From: Oscillospiraceae bacterium
GTDB taxonomy: Bacteria; Bacillota; Clostridia; Saccharofermentanales; Saccharofermentanaceae
Assembly (NCBI GenBank): GCA_902788505.1
Contig: CADAKH010000015.1
Coordinates: forward strand, 1-64,000
Direction of reading: 5' to 3'
Length of the DNA stretch: 64,000 nt
Both the position numbers and the translations under genes were made by a program. The notes below the pieces were generated by a model. That model was not told the origin of the DNA. It did no database searches and saw only the letters and a program-made list of their open reading frames with translations. This document shows, in pieces, positions 8,075 to 16,628 of this stretch. Numbering within the stretch: the first letter of the stretch is position 1; every line of letters starts with the position of its first letter.

Positions 8075-8677
8075 TCAGTTATCCGGCTGCTGGCCGTCAT
8101 GCGCCTCCCACACGCAGTCAGTCACTTTCATATCCGTAAACACGGCCGTGAAGCTTGAGTCTTCAGGGCTGCATGCATAGATGCCGAAGCTTATCTTTCC
8201 TGCGCCTTCCCACATGTGACAGACACGCATTTGAGTGAAGTTTGCGCCGTCAAAGGAACACTCTATGCAGTAGTCGTCTTCTCTTCTGCTCAGGCGGTAC
8301 CAGACTGTTTTGATGACAGGGGAGATCGCTGTTGTTGCCCAGTCGGAATAGCCGTGATTTGTAACGACAGAACCTAAATGCTGGAAGCTCTCATTCTCGA
8401 ATTCAACAGAACCTTTGAGCCAGTTGTCCGAATCAAGATAGATCACGATCCCGCACTGGTCAAAACGGTGATGACTTTGAGTGAAATCTGTCTTAACGAC
8501 AAAGGAGAAAAACTTCTCGTCCGTCTCCATCTGAAGTGCCGGCGCATTATCGTTTTGGAAGTGATAGTAAGTGCGCTGCCAGAGATCGGTTCCGGGTTCA
8601 GTCGTGATCTCGATCCTGCCGGGTTCGATCCTGTATTTTGCAGGTTCTCTTGTCCATTTCAGATTCTCGAAATTCAT
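8075..8677 (-). CDS. DUF1349 family protein (concanavalin A-like fold)
   Basis: A 200-residue beta-rich protein matching the DUF1349 pattern: FENLKWTREPAKYRIEPGRIEITTEPGTDLWQ, then DQCGIVIYLDSDNWLKGSVE and WYRLSRREDDYCIECSFDG. Fungal and bacterial members have a lectin-like fold and no proven activity. There is no signal peptide, so it is cytoplasmic. The ATG at 8677 has AAGGAGG nine bases upstream. The longer frame to 8701 is not supported. It precedes the macrodomain gene by 18 bases and so is the first gene of the ADP-ribosylation operon. Whether it binds a modified sugar or nucleotide is not known. Confidence 0.85.
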   Translation of the reverse strand: MNFENLKWTREPAKYRIEPGRIEITTEPGTDLWQRTYYHFQNDNAPALQMETDEKFFSFVVKTDFTQSHHRFDQCGIVIYLDSDNWLKGSVEFENESFQHLGSVVTNHGYSDWATTAISPVIKTVWYRLSRREDDYCIECSFDGANFTQMRVCHMWEGAGKISFGIYACSPEDSSFTAVFTDMKVTDCVWEAHDGQQPDN

Positions 8678-8824
8678 GTGAGCATCCTCCTTCAAAGACA
8701 TCTGTTTAGAACTTACCCGAGAATAGGACAGTTTGCAAGGACTGGGGTTGTTTATGCTTTCATTTCATACCACAGATGTTAAACTGTACACATAAAAATA
8801 TTATTTTCGTTCAGGAGGTTTTCT

Positions 8825-9379
8825 ATGAGCAGAGTCGATTTTGGAGCCAAACCCATCATGCTTCCCCAGCCGGTGCTTATTATCGGCACTTACGATGAGA
8901 ACGGTGTGCCCAACGCCATGAATGCGGCATGGGGTATCACAACAGATTTCAAAGAGATAACCATAAGTCTTTCCGAACACAAGACGACCGCCAACCTCGC
9001 TGTTCGCGGTGCTTTCACCGTGAGCATGGCTACAGAAGACCAGGTAATCCCCTGCGACTATGTCGGCATCGAATCAGGCAATGATGTTCCGGACAAGTTT
9101 GCAAGGGCAGGCTTCCACGCGACAAAGAGTTCATATGTCGATGCACCTCTTATAGATGAACTCCCGATGGCACTTGAGTGCAAAGTAAAGAGTTTTGAAG
9201 ACGGCATCCTTATCGGCGAGATCGTTAATGTCTCCGCAGACGAGAGCGTTGTCACCAACGGTAAGATCGATCCCAAAAAGCTCAGGCCGATCACATTCGA
9301 TCCCTGCAACAACACCTATGTCGCATTGGGCGATGTGGTAGGCAACGCATTCAGGGACGGAGCATCACTCAAAGGCTGA
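8825..9379 (+). CDS. Flavin reductase family protein (FMN-binding split barrel)
   Basis: 184 residues of the flavin-reductase-like split barrel: PVLIIGTYDENGVPNAMNAAWGITTDFKEITISLS, HKTTANLAVRGAFTVSMA and the conserved C-terminal PITFDPCNNTYVALGDVVGNAFRDG. These proteins bind FMN and reduce it or use it as a redox cofactor. The RBS TCAGGAGGTT lies six bases before the ATG. It is a single gene divergent from the ADP-ribosylation operon. Family members of this size in anaerobes usually lack a defined substrate, so no specific symbol is given. Confidence 0.9.
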   Translation: MSRVDFGAKPIMLPQPVLIIGTYDENGVPNAMNAAWGITTDFKEITISLSEHKTTANLAVRGAFTVSMATEDQVIPCDYVGIESGNDVPDKFARAGFHATKSSYVDAPLIDELPMALECKVKSFEDGILIGEIVNVSADESVVTNGKIDPKKLRPITFDPCNNTYVALGDVVGNAFRDGASLKG

Positions 9380-9430
9380 ACATGATACGGCACAATGTGC
9401 ATTTCCCTTCGCTGAAAGCGAGGACTCTAA

Positions 9431-10081
9431 ATGAAATACGGTGAATCAACATTCGATATTCTGTATCTTCTTTTTGCGATCTTGACAGGTCTTATCATTC
9501 TCATCAGAAGACACAGCAAAACTGATGCACTCATGGGTTTTGCGGCGCTGATACTGGGGCTTGGTGATTCTTTCCACCTTGTTCCGAGAGTGCTTAATTA
9601 TTTCATCGACAGGGATTTCACATGGGCTTTGGGATTCGGCAAGCTCGTGACTTCGATCACCATGACCGTCTTCTACATTCTTGTCTTCTATCTGTATAAG
9701 AATGTTTACGGCAAGAACGGTCAGAATACCAAAACCACCGGAATTATCCTGTACATCTGCGCAGCGCTGAGAGTAGCAATATGCCTTCTTCCGGGCAACA
9801 ACTGGTTCACGAGCGAAGGCTCAGTCCTCTGGGGAGTTCTGCGCAATCTGCCGTTTGTCGTGATCGGTGCGGTGATCGTTGTCCTGTACTTCAAAGTCAG
9901 GAAAGAGAACAATTATCTTTCAAGGCTCTGGATCTACACGGCCCTGTCGTTCCTGTTCTATATCCCGGTTGCTGTTTTCGCACCTCTTCTTCCGCTACTC
10001 GGAATGCTGATGCTTCCCAAAACAGTCTGCTACATCCTGATGCTCGTATCATTTATACGCCTGAGCAAAGACCGGAAATAG
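9431..10081 (+). CDS. Seven-helix membrane protein of unknown function
   Basis: 216 residues with about six to seven membrane helices spread through the protein (for example ILYLLFAILTGLIILI, VTSITMTVFYILVFYL, LPFVVIGAVIVVLYF, MLMLPKTVCYILMLVSFI). Charged loops are short, and a conserved-looking DSFHLVPR segment follows helix 2. It lies 51 bases after the flavin reductase gene on the same strand and may be cotranscribed with it. A GAGG lies nine bases before the start. I do not recognise the family. The pattern is that of small integral membrane proteins annotated only as hypothetical in Clostridia. Confidence 0.75.
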   Translation: MKYGESTFDILYLLFAILTGLIILIRRHSKTDALMGFAALILGLGDSFHLVPRVLNYFIDRDFTWALGFGKLVTSITMTVFYILVFYLYKNVYGKNGQNTKTTGIILYICAALRVAICLLPGNNWFTSEGSVLWGVLRNLPFVVIGAVIVVLYFKVRKENNYLSRLWIYTALSFLFYIPVAVFAPLLPLLGMLMLPKTVCYILMLVSFIRLSKDRK

Positions 10082-10103
10082 TCCCCAAAACCGAATCTGA
10101 GTC

Positions 10104-10328
10104 AGGATATGTTTTGCAGGTGATGTGTACAACGGGAACACGCTTCTAGAGTTCGACGACTGCCTTCCCGTCAGCGTTTACCGAGAGAATCTGAAGCGCC
10201 TTAAGACTTATTCTTCACGCTTCGACATGATGTACGGCACCAACGAAGGCGGCATGAGATTTAACATGAGTTACGATCCCGCAAATATCACAGGCGGGGA
10301 CCGCACTCATCAGATCATCAAAGCTTAA
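10104..10328 (+). pseudogene. C-terminal remnant of a metallo-beta-lactamase-fold hydrolase
   Basis: After an in-frame TGA at 10101 the frame reads VRICFAGDVYNGNTLLEF..VSVYRENLKRLKTYSSRFDMMYGTNEGG and ends at 10328. The GDVYNG..LLEF..YRENLKRL..DMMYGTNEG pattern matches the last third of MBL-fold hydrolases (the metal-bridging Asp, then the final strand where GH or GHG is usual). The N-terminal HxHxDH part is absent and the expected final His is not seen. There is no start codon with a binding site. It ends four bases inside the convergent SulP gene. Confidence 0.5.
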
Positions 10329-11980
10329 ACCTTAACTATCTCCTGCGCTCTTGCAAGAGCATCGTCGATATGTGAGCAGAAGTTATCAGCTCCGAGCTTT
10401 TTATCGAATCCGGCCTTGTGAATGACCTTCATGGGCTGCTCGTTGACGTGTGACATTATGAGCTGCACGCCTCTGTTCTTACAGTCTTCGTAAAGAAGTT
10501 CAAGGTTGCGCATGGCAGTAGCATCGATGGCGCTTACACTTCTCATTCGAAGTACAAGAGCCTTCGTGTCATCTTTGGTAGAGATCTGCAGTATCTTGCC
10601 TGCAGTTGCGAAGAACATAGGACCGGATATCTCATATACGAGAGTGTGCTCGGGAAGCACACGGAGATCGATGCTGTCAGGATCGTTCTCGGGATCAACA
10701 TCCTTCCATCCTGCAACCTGTGTTACTTCACTCATTCTGTGCATAAAGAGTACAGCAGCAAGAAGTACGCCGACTTCGATAGCAACTACGAGATCGAATA
10801 CGACCGTGAGGGCAAACGTGATGAGCAGAACGATAATGTCACTCTTGGGTGCGCTCTTGACCTGGCTTACGAATCTTCTCCATCCGCTCATGTTATATGC
10901 GACCTGGAAAAGTATTGCCGCGATGCAGGGCATCGGAATAAGTTTTGCGAAAGGCATCAGGAAGACAACGACCAGAAGAAGCGTTACCGAGTGAACCATT
11001 CCGGCAACAGGTGTACGTCCGCCGTTCTTGATGTTGGCAGCAGTTCTTGCGATAGCACCTGTTGCGGGGATGCCTCCGAAACATGCTGATGCGATGTTTG
11101 CGACACCCTGAGCTACAAGTTCCATATTCGGACGGTGCTTTGAACCGATCATGGAATCGGCAACGACTGCAGAGAGCAGTGATTCGATACCTGCAAGGAA
11201 AGCGATAGTAACGGCATTTGTGAGCTGGCCGCGGATGTTCTCGAAAGTGAACATGGAAAGGCTTACGCTAAGAGGCGGAAGTCCTGCCTGAATGTTCTCA
11301 AATGATTTGCCGATAGTATTTACATCAAGATGGAAAACTTCAACTATTGCTGCAGTTACTACGACTGCTACAAAAGATCCGGGGATCTTCTTGAAGATCA
11401 TGGGCCATACGATGAGGATAACAAGAGCGATGGCGCCGATCATGATTGCCTGCCAGTTTGTGGTTGCGGCATTCTTAATGAGTGCCATGACCTTCTCGCC
11501 GGTCTCGATAGGCTTCTCGCCGTTCATATATCTGATACCCGTGAAATCCTTGATCTGGCCGATAAAGAGCGTTACGGCGATACCTGCGGTAAAGCCTGTC
11601 GTGATAGGATCGGGAATAAATTTAAGAAGGCTTCCGAATCTGCAAAGACCCATCACGATAAGGATGATACCTGCCATGATCGTCGCGATTATAAGTCCCT
11701 GCATGCCGTCTTTCATCACGATTCCGGCAACGATCGTAGCAAATGCGGCCGTAGGACCGGCTATCTGAACACGGCTTCCGCCAAGGAAAGATACGATAAA
11801 TCCCGCAACGATCGCCGTATAGATACCGGCTTCAGGGCCAACGCCCGATGCGATCGCAAGCGCTATAGACAGCGGGAGCGCGATTATCGCAACGATGATT
11901 CCTGCAACAATATCCTTAACAAGCTGCGCGCCCGAGTAGTTCTTCATTACCGAAAAAAGCTTAGGTTTGAACTCTTTCAT
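10325..11980 (-). CDS. SulP family anion transporter with STAS domain
   Basis: A 551-residue permease of the SulP/SLC26 family. It starts with KNYSGAQLVKDIVAGIIVAIIALPLSIALAIASG (the family signature region), followed by ten or more helices, SRVQIAGPTAAFATI, and a C-terminal STAS domain from about residue 440 (LPEHTLVYEISGPMFFATAGKI, LVLRMRSVSAIDATAMRNLELLYEDC). Members move sulfate, bicarbonate or dicarboxylates; the substrate here is unknown. The ATG at 11980 has GAGG six bases upstream; the frame is open to 11992. It stands alone, convergent with the MBL remnant. Confidence 0.93.
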   Translation of the reverse strand: MKEFKPKLFSVMKNYSGAQLVKDIVAGIIVAIIALPLSIALAIASGVGPEAGIYTAIVAGFIVSFLGGSRVQIAGPTAAFATIVAGIVMKDGMQGLIIATIMAGIILIVMGLCRFGSLLKFIPDPITTGFTAGIAVTLFIGQIKDFTGIRYMNGEKPIETGEKVMALIKNAATTNWQAIMIGAIALVILIVWPMIFKKIPGSFVAVVVTAAIVEVFHLDVNTIGKSFENIQAGLPPLSVSLSMFTFENIRGQLTNAVTIAFLAGIESLLSAVVADSMIGSKHRPNMELVAQGVANIASACFGGIPATGAIARTAANIKNGGRTPVAGMVHSVTLLLVVVFLMPFAKLIPMPCIAAILFQVAYNMSGWRRFVSQVKSAPKSDIIVLLITFALTVVFDLVVAIEVGVLLAAVLFMHRMSEVTQVAGWKDVDPENDPDSIDLRVLPEHTLVYEISGPMFFATAGKILQISTKDDTKALVLRMRSVSAIDATAMRNLELLYEDCKNRGVQLIMSHVNEQPMKVIHKAGFDKKLGADNFCSHIDDALARAQEIVKV

Positions 11981-12172
11981 ACGTATCCTCATATGCCACT
12001 TTGAATTTTGACCACCGAATTATAAGAATTGATATGTGGCTTAGCAATTGACATTTGAACAGTGAAAACGGGGATTTGCAGCTTGTCTATTAGTAAAGAA
12101 GTTTCATATCGCGTGCTATATGTTAGAATACTTACGGAATCAAGAACCCGTTTTCTCGAAAGGGGATACAGA

Positions 12173-12883
12173 ATGGATAACAACAATAATATTCAGCCAC
12201 CGGTACAACCGGCACCGGCTCCTGCTCCGGCTCCCGCACCTGTTCAGGCTGTAACTCCTGCCCCCGCTCCCGCACCGGCCCCGGCACCCGTTCAGGCTCA
12301 GCCTGTTCCCGCACAGCCTTTACAGCCGGCTCCTGCTCCCGGCTATGCAGGTCAGCCGATTCCGGCTCCTCATCCGCAATATCAGCAGCCTCAGTATCAG
12401 GTTCCGGTTCAGCAACAGTATCAGCAGCCTCAGCCACAGTATCAGCAGCCGCAGTATCAGCAGATATCTCTTTCAACACCTGCTTATATGGCTCCCGTAT
12501 ATCAGCAGGCAAAGCCTCAGCCTAATGACGGCTTTACTACCGAGGAGAGATCCAAGAGAAGAAGAACTGCTACTATCCTTTGCTCCATCTCTCTGGTTCT
12601 CCAGTTTGGTCCTATGTTTTTATTGGGAATAGGCAGCGAGTTAACTCAGTATTTTGAAGACGGAAATCACGAGGCTATCAGTGCAATAACCGGTGTACTT
12701 GGTATTATTACCGGCCTTGCATATATCGCTTCCTGGGTCCTCATGATAATCACCCGTGTCAAATTCAAGGAAAGCTTATACGGCAAAATCATCATGTGGG
12801 TATACATCGGTATCATTGCCGCTTTGGCAATAACCGCTATATTCCTTATAGCAATGTGCCAGATGTTGTTTAGCAGCTGCTGA
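12173..12883 (+). CDS. Pro/Ala/Gln-rich membrane protein
   Basis: A 236-residue protein in two halves. Residues 1-120 are low-complexity, with (PA)n runs (QPAPAPAPAPAP) and then QYQQPQ repeats. Residues 125-236 hold a KRRR stop-transfer motif and three membrane helices (ATILCSISLVLQFGPMFLLGI, AITGVLGIITGLAYIASWVLMI, IIMWVYIGIIAALAITAIFLI). The disordered part is probably cytoplasmic. The start at 12173 has AAAGGGG upstream. A frame open to 12062 lacks a binding site. Similar proline-rich-tail membrane proteins in Clostridia have no assigned function. The Pro/Gln tail could bind SH3- or WW-like partners or be a phase-separating tail; this is a guess. Confidence 0.75.
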   Translation: MDNNNNIQPPVQPAPAPAPAPAPVQAVTPAPAPAPAPAPVQAQPVPAQPLQPAPAPGYAGQPIPAPHPQYQQPQYQVPVQQQYQQPQPQYQQPQYQQISLSTPAYMAPVYQQAKPQPNDGFTTEERSKRRRTATILCSISLVLQFGPMFLLGIGSELTQYFEDGNHEAISAITGVLGIITGLAYIASWVLMIITRVKFKESLYGKIIMWVYIGIIAALAITAIFLIAMCQMLFSSC

Positions 12884-12892
12884 TGCGGAGAT

Positions 12893-14050
12893 TCAAGATC
12901 TGATATCACAGATCTTCACGTCTTTGCTGAATCTGCTGTCCGACAAATACAGCCTGCCGATCCCTTCTTTCCGCGCCGCATCCATTGCCGAATCCATACC
13001 GATGCCTCCTTCTTCCGTGAGTATCTTTCCGGAGGTCTCATTGAGATGCGTTATGAACACCGATACCTTAACATCGTAAGGGCAGTTGTCTTTCACATCT
13101 CCCGATGCCCTTGCGAAAAGCATTCCAGCCGATTCATGCCTTCCGAACCTGATGCTGTCCTGCCACGGATTCGGCACGTTCGTCTCATCTTCGAAAAAAA
13201 GAGCCGGATCGTCCCTGAAAGGTCCTGCCCCGTGGCGCGTAAGATATGTCCTCGTCACATAAACGGCCTCATCCAGCTTTGATCCGTTGCCTTCAAGGAT
13301 CTTCACGGGGTTGGTGATGCCGGTCCTGCTGCATGTCGTGTGCGGCCAGGATTCCTCTCTCGTGTTATCGAGCAGCAGACCCTGTCCGCCCTCGAATATA
13401 ACATTGTTAAATCCCTCAAAAAGGGCCTTTTCGCCGGATACAAGAGTGACGTGGTCTTCCAATGCCTGCTTCAGCAGAGAGGCGTATTTTTCCTTGTCCA
13501 GGATGAGCGGTTCTCCTATGGAATTTTCTTCAAGGCGGGATCTCATGTAATCGTTTTCGACAGCGGAAAGCCTTTGTGCGATCTCTTCTGCAGACAGATG
13601 ACTGATATCTTCCAAAGTCAGAGCAAACCCGATTGAAGACCTTCTGGTGGCCTCCCAAATACCCATGCCGCAGCTGCCGTGCTTACCGGTCCCGCGCGCC
13701 TCCTCTTTTTTCTGATTGAGGTAGACATCGTAGAGCAATGTCACTGAAGCTTTGGGAGAAGCATATATCTTAACACTTCGGCCTGACACTTTCCTGAAAC
13801 TCGCGATCTCTTCTTCAAGCTTATAAAGATCCGGATAAAAAGTCGGTGCCCAGTAAGTTGCAGCGCCGTTAAAAGAACCGGACGACAGCTCGTGAAAGAC
13901 GAATCTCATGCCGTCCTTCTCGACTGTGTGGGCTGCCTGTGCGCCACCGTTATGCCTTACGACGAGATTATTTCCCTGACAGGTCAGATAATCCACGGCG
14001 AGTCCTTTGCCTTCGTCGCCGTAGTTATTGCCTATTACCGCGTAGTACAT
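12893..14050 (-). CDS. Divergent adenylosuccinate synthetase-like protein
   Basis: 385 residues, clearly of the PurA fold but remote from the housekeeping enzyme (about 430 residues). It keeps the P-loop-like GNNYGDEGKG with the catalytic Asp and Lys, VVRHNGGAQAAHTV with the catalytic His, an IMP-loop-like GTGKHGSCGMGIWEATRRSS, VIFEGGQGLLLD, and TRTYLTRHGAGPFRDD, which matches the conserved PurA Arg loop. Several otherwise strict stretches differ (GGQWGDEGKGK is normal). It is the last gene of a three-gene operon with a vWA protein and a zinc-ribbon protein, with no purine genes around. It probably ligates an amino acid to a purine-like nucleotide (compare phage PurZ), but the substrate is unknown. 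No strong RBS; the start is five bases after the vWA stop. Confidence 0.75.
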   Translation of the reverse strand: MYYAVIGNNYGDEGKGLAVDYLTCQGNNLVVRHNGGAQAAHTVEKDGMRFVFHELSSGSFNGAATYWAPTFYPDLYKLEEEIASFRKVSGRSVKIYASPKASVTLLYDVYLNQKKEEARGTGKHGSCGMGIWEATRRSSIGFALTLEDISHLSAEEIAQRLSAVENDYMRSRLEENSIGEPLILDKEKYASLLKQALEDHVTLVSGEKALFEGFNNVIFEGGQGLLLDNTREESWPHTTCSRTGITNPVKILEGNGSKLDEAVYVTRTYLTRHGAGPFRDDPALFFEDETNVPNPWQDSIRFGRHESAGMLFARASGDVKDNCPYDVKVSVFITHLNETSGKILTEEGGIGMDSAMDAARKEGIGRLYLSDSRFSKDVKICDIRS

Positions 14051-14055
14051 CTGTG

Positions 14056-14904
14056 TCAGATGATGAGACCTGACATCATCTTATTGAGCTTGGCTTCCAT
14101 CACAGGCGAGAGATCGCCTAAGATATCATTTCTGCTAAGTCCCTTGACCTTGCAGATAACGCTGATGATGAGCTCGGGAAGGATCCTGACATCTTCTTTC
14201 TGGATGCAGATCGTTCTGCCTTCGATGATCGTTGCCATACCGATATTGATGTGGAACAGGTGGTAAGACTTTAATGTCTCATCCACGATCTCTTCCATCG
14301 TCATATCATTCTGCTGGACATCGTTGAAGATATCCCTGATTGCTTCTGCTGTGAGCTTTGGATGATTGGGCGCATCGCCGATCGAGAAAGCAAATCCCTT
14401 CTCGCCGCGCTTCTTCATGCAGTCGGTGTCGGTGTGTCTTGCTAGGAAATACCAGAAAGTCGAATAATCTTCCGCATAGTCTCCACCTTTTCCCTCGAGC
14501 CACAATTCCATAAGCTGCTCTGCAATACGGATGTCAGATTCAAACTGTGTTACCTGCAAAGGAGCATTATCGACATATGCATCACCGATCGCCGCAAACA
14601 AAAGCTGAGGATCGGGAATAACATTTGATGCATAGAGCTTTTTCATAAGCTCATTAAGCGAATTCTTTACGATCTCTTCGGAGAGATATCCCATGGAACC
14701 GGTTACATCTACACCGATCGCGATAGGTGTTGAATTAGGGTGCTCGTCGTTATCCCTTGACTCTCTCTTATCGATGAATTTCGGATTGAATTTATCGAGC
14801 ATCTGACGGTTCTTAAAAAGATTATCCGCCCTTGAATCACCTGTGATCCCTCTTGATACCCTGAGCTTGTCCCAATCGTGTGCTGTGTAACTTCCGCCGC
14901 CCAT
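14056..14904 (-). CDS. vWA-like protein with DxTGS MIDAS motif
   Basis: A 282-residue von Willebrand A-like protein. The metal-ion-dependent adhesion site reads IAIGVDVTGSMGYLSEEI (D-x-T-G-S), preceded by a short N-terminal region beginning MGGGSYTAHDW. The central part (LLFAAIGDAYVDNAPLQVTQFESD, WLEGKGGDYAEDYSTFWYFLARH) supplies the other MIDAS loops. It has no signal peptide, so it acts in the cytoplasm, unlike adhesins. It lies 12 bases after the zinc-ribbon gene and 5 before the PurA-like gene. The RBS is AAAGGAG. Cytoplasmic vWA proteins often work with an AAA+ or kinase partner; here the partner would be the neighbour. Confidence 0.8.
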   Translation of the reverse strand: MGGGSYTAHDWDKLRVSRGITGDSRADNLFKNRQMLDKFNPKFIDKRESRDNDEHPNSTPIAIGVDVTGSMGYLSEEIVKNSLNELMKKLYASNVIPDPQLLFAAIGDAYVDNAPLQVTQFESDIRIAEQLMELWLEGKGGDYAEDYSTFWYFLARHTDTDCMKKRGEKGFAFSIGDAPNHPKLTAEAIRDIFNDVQQNDMTMEEIVDETLKSYHLFHINIGMATIIEGRTICIQKEDVRILPELIISVICKVKGLSRNDILGDLSPVMEAKLNKMMSGLII

Positions 14905-14916
14905 AATCTGTCTCCT

Positions 14917-15804
14917 TTATGTATTGAATTGATGAAAATTGTGTCCGTTGAATCCGTTCATTATGACGTCATCCCAATCTTTGAAATCGTCATACGCCAC
15001 AGGTGCCGGTGCCCTGTCCAGAAAGTCGATGCAGAGCTTCGGCGCCGTTGAAATATCCATTATGTCCTTCGCGATCCTCCTGATGTCTTTCAGGTAATTG
15101 CGCTTAGATGTTTTCGATACGCCTTCCCATCCGTCAAGGATATAGAGCTCATGCATCTTCGGATTGATGAAAAGGTTCTCGAGTTTTATCTCTTCAAAAT
15201 CCATGTTGCTGAACTCAAGAAGACATCCGAGATTCTCGAAGCGCGATATTATCCACGCAACAGTTGTCGCCTTCAGATTCCCGAAAAGATAAAGCGGATA
15301 GATATTCTCCGTTTTCGATATCACAAGAATTCCTCTTCCGTCTTCAAGTGTTGCCTTGTAAATAATGTTCGGAAGGAATCTGCTTAAATCCTTGATGTCA
15401 GCCGAAGGATACACTATCTGCGAAAGACTGCTGCTGAATTTCGTGACGTCTGTACTGTTGGCGAACACGATCAGGATTCTGTCCTTGCCGATGTACATCT
15501 CCTTCTCCGGAAGGATGACCGAATAGTAACTGTCTAGTGAAATAAGCGTGCCATTGCCTGTAGTGAAATTGACCTTCGAACCTGAGTTCCAGAGATGCAG
15601 AACATCACCGTCACTGGCCAGCACATCGTTCATGAAACGGTCTTCGGAAAGCATGTTGTCTCTTGTGTTTTTGTAAGACTCAAAATCCTTGTCAGACAGG
15701 TAGATCATCGATCCGCAAAAGCGGCATACCATCTCGCCCCTCGAACTTATCCTGTATTCGGAACCGCAGTTATCACACCTGATGTTCAGAAGTTGACTTT
15801 CCAT
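14917..15804 (-). CDS. Zinc-ribbon protein with pseudokinase-like C-terminal region
   Basis: 295 residues. The N-terminus is a zinc ribbon, CDNCGSEY...MVCRFCGS (two CxxC). The C-terminal half contains EIKLENLFINPKMHELYILDGW, which lines up with the catalytic-loop to DFG region of protein kinases (HxDxKxxN..NP..Y.IDF). The His and catalytic Asp are missing, so it is probably a degenerate kinase fold. The RBS GGGGAGG precedes ATG 15804. A minus-strand -10 (TATAAT, complement of 15833-15838) lies just upstream. First gene of the operon with the vWA and PurA-like proteins. The kinase-fold reading is by eye; the zinc ribbon is secure. Confidence 0.65.
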   Translation of the reverse strand: MESQLLNIRCDNCGSEYRISSRGEMVCRFCGSMIYLSDKDFESYKNTRDNMLSEDRFMNDVLASDGDVLHLWNSGSKVNFTTGNGTLISLDSYYSVILPEKEMYIGKDRILIVFANSTDVTKFSSSLSQIVYPSADIKDLSRFLPNIIYKATLEDGRGILVISKTENIYPLYLFGNLKATTVAWIISRFENLGCLLEFSNMDFEEIKLENLFINPKMHELYILDGWEGVSKTSKRNYLKDIRRIAKDIMDISTAPKLCIDFLDRAPAPVAYDDFKDWDDVIMNGFNGHNFHQFNT

Positions 15805-15880
15805 GTTATCCTCCCCTGTTTTTGCTTTTTCGATTATAACATTTCAACAGCTTTTAAATCTCGCATAACGGGTGTATTAA

Positions 15881-16357
15881 TCATGACTCATTAACAAGTT
15901 TTCCCGTCATGTGTTCAGGAGTAAGCCCGAGGCACAGAGCTCTCGGCAAAGCATTCTCAACTTCATGTCGCATATACTCTTCGTCATCAGAAAATTTTCT
16001 GCACAGATTCGTTCCGATCTCGATCCTTTTTTTCTCATCTGTCACGACACTTATCCTTCCGAAAATAATGACGCTGGTAATGTTCAATGCCCACTCTCCG
16101 TCTTTTCGAAAACCCTGATCCATCACACAAAAACTTACCTTGTCGCACTTGCTTACAGCATCGATCTTGTGCCCTTCTTTCGCACCGTGAAAATAGATCT
16201 TACCGTCATCTTCGCAGTACCAGAAATCGATTGGAATACCGTAAGGATAACCGTCATCGCCAATCATCGAAAGCACTCCGCGCGGCTGTTCCTTCAACAC
16301 TTTGATACACTCTTCGTCACTTATCTGCTGCTTGATCCTTCGCATTGCCCTGAACAT
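15881..16357 (-). CDS. Pyridoxamine 5'-phosphate oxidase family protein
   Basis: 158 residues of the PNPOx-like FMN-binding split barrel. It starts MRRIKQQISDEECIKVLKEQPRGVLSMIGDDGYPYGIPIDFWYCEDDGKIYFHGAKEGHK, the usual N-terminal strand order of this family, followed by KVSFCVMDQ and SVIIFGRISVV. Such proteins in anaerobes often bind flavin or heme-related cofactors or confer nitroimidazole resistance (NimA-like). The N-terminal pattern EEC..VL and GxHxxRPxG-less core suggest the Nim/PNPOx-like group, but no specific reaction is assigned. The start at 16357 has AGAGGTGA upstream. A TATAAT (complement of 16469-16474) precedes it by about 110 bases. Confidence 0.87.
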   Translation of the reverse strand: MFRAMRRIKQQISDEECIKVLKEQPRGVLSMIGDDGYPYGIPIDFWYCEDDGKIYFHGAKEGHKIDAVSKCDKVSFCVMDQGFRKDGEWALNITSVIIFGRISVVTDEKKRIEIGTNLCRKFSDDEEYMRHEVENALPRALCLGLTPEHMTGKLVNES

Positions 16358-16628
16358 ATTTCACCTCTTGTCATCACCATTCTGCGCCTTATCCGCACAC
16401 GTGTTTTCGATCAGCAAAAACTCATTTTCAAACACGGACGAATGGTTTCCGATTCATGTATAAACATGATTATAACATTCTAAACATCCTGAAATGCTGC
16501 ATTACGCGCGCAATTAAAAACACGATGTTTACATTTATTTCATTGACCAATTTTCGAAGATTGGTAGAATCAAAATATGTAACTAGTAAAAATCTCAAAG
16601 CTTATGTATTTTCACGGAGGAATTGATA

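Noticed and set aside
12132..12512. Minus-strand Glu/Ala/Pro-rich frame over the proline-rich membrane gene
   Set aside because: Antisense of a low-complexity repeat, with no RBS.
12893..14050. Housekeeping PurA
   Set aside because: Too short and divergent at otherwise strict motifs, and located in a vWA operon; called PurA-like only.
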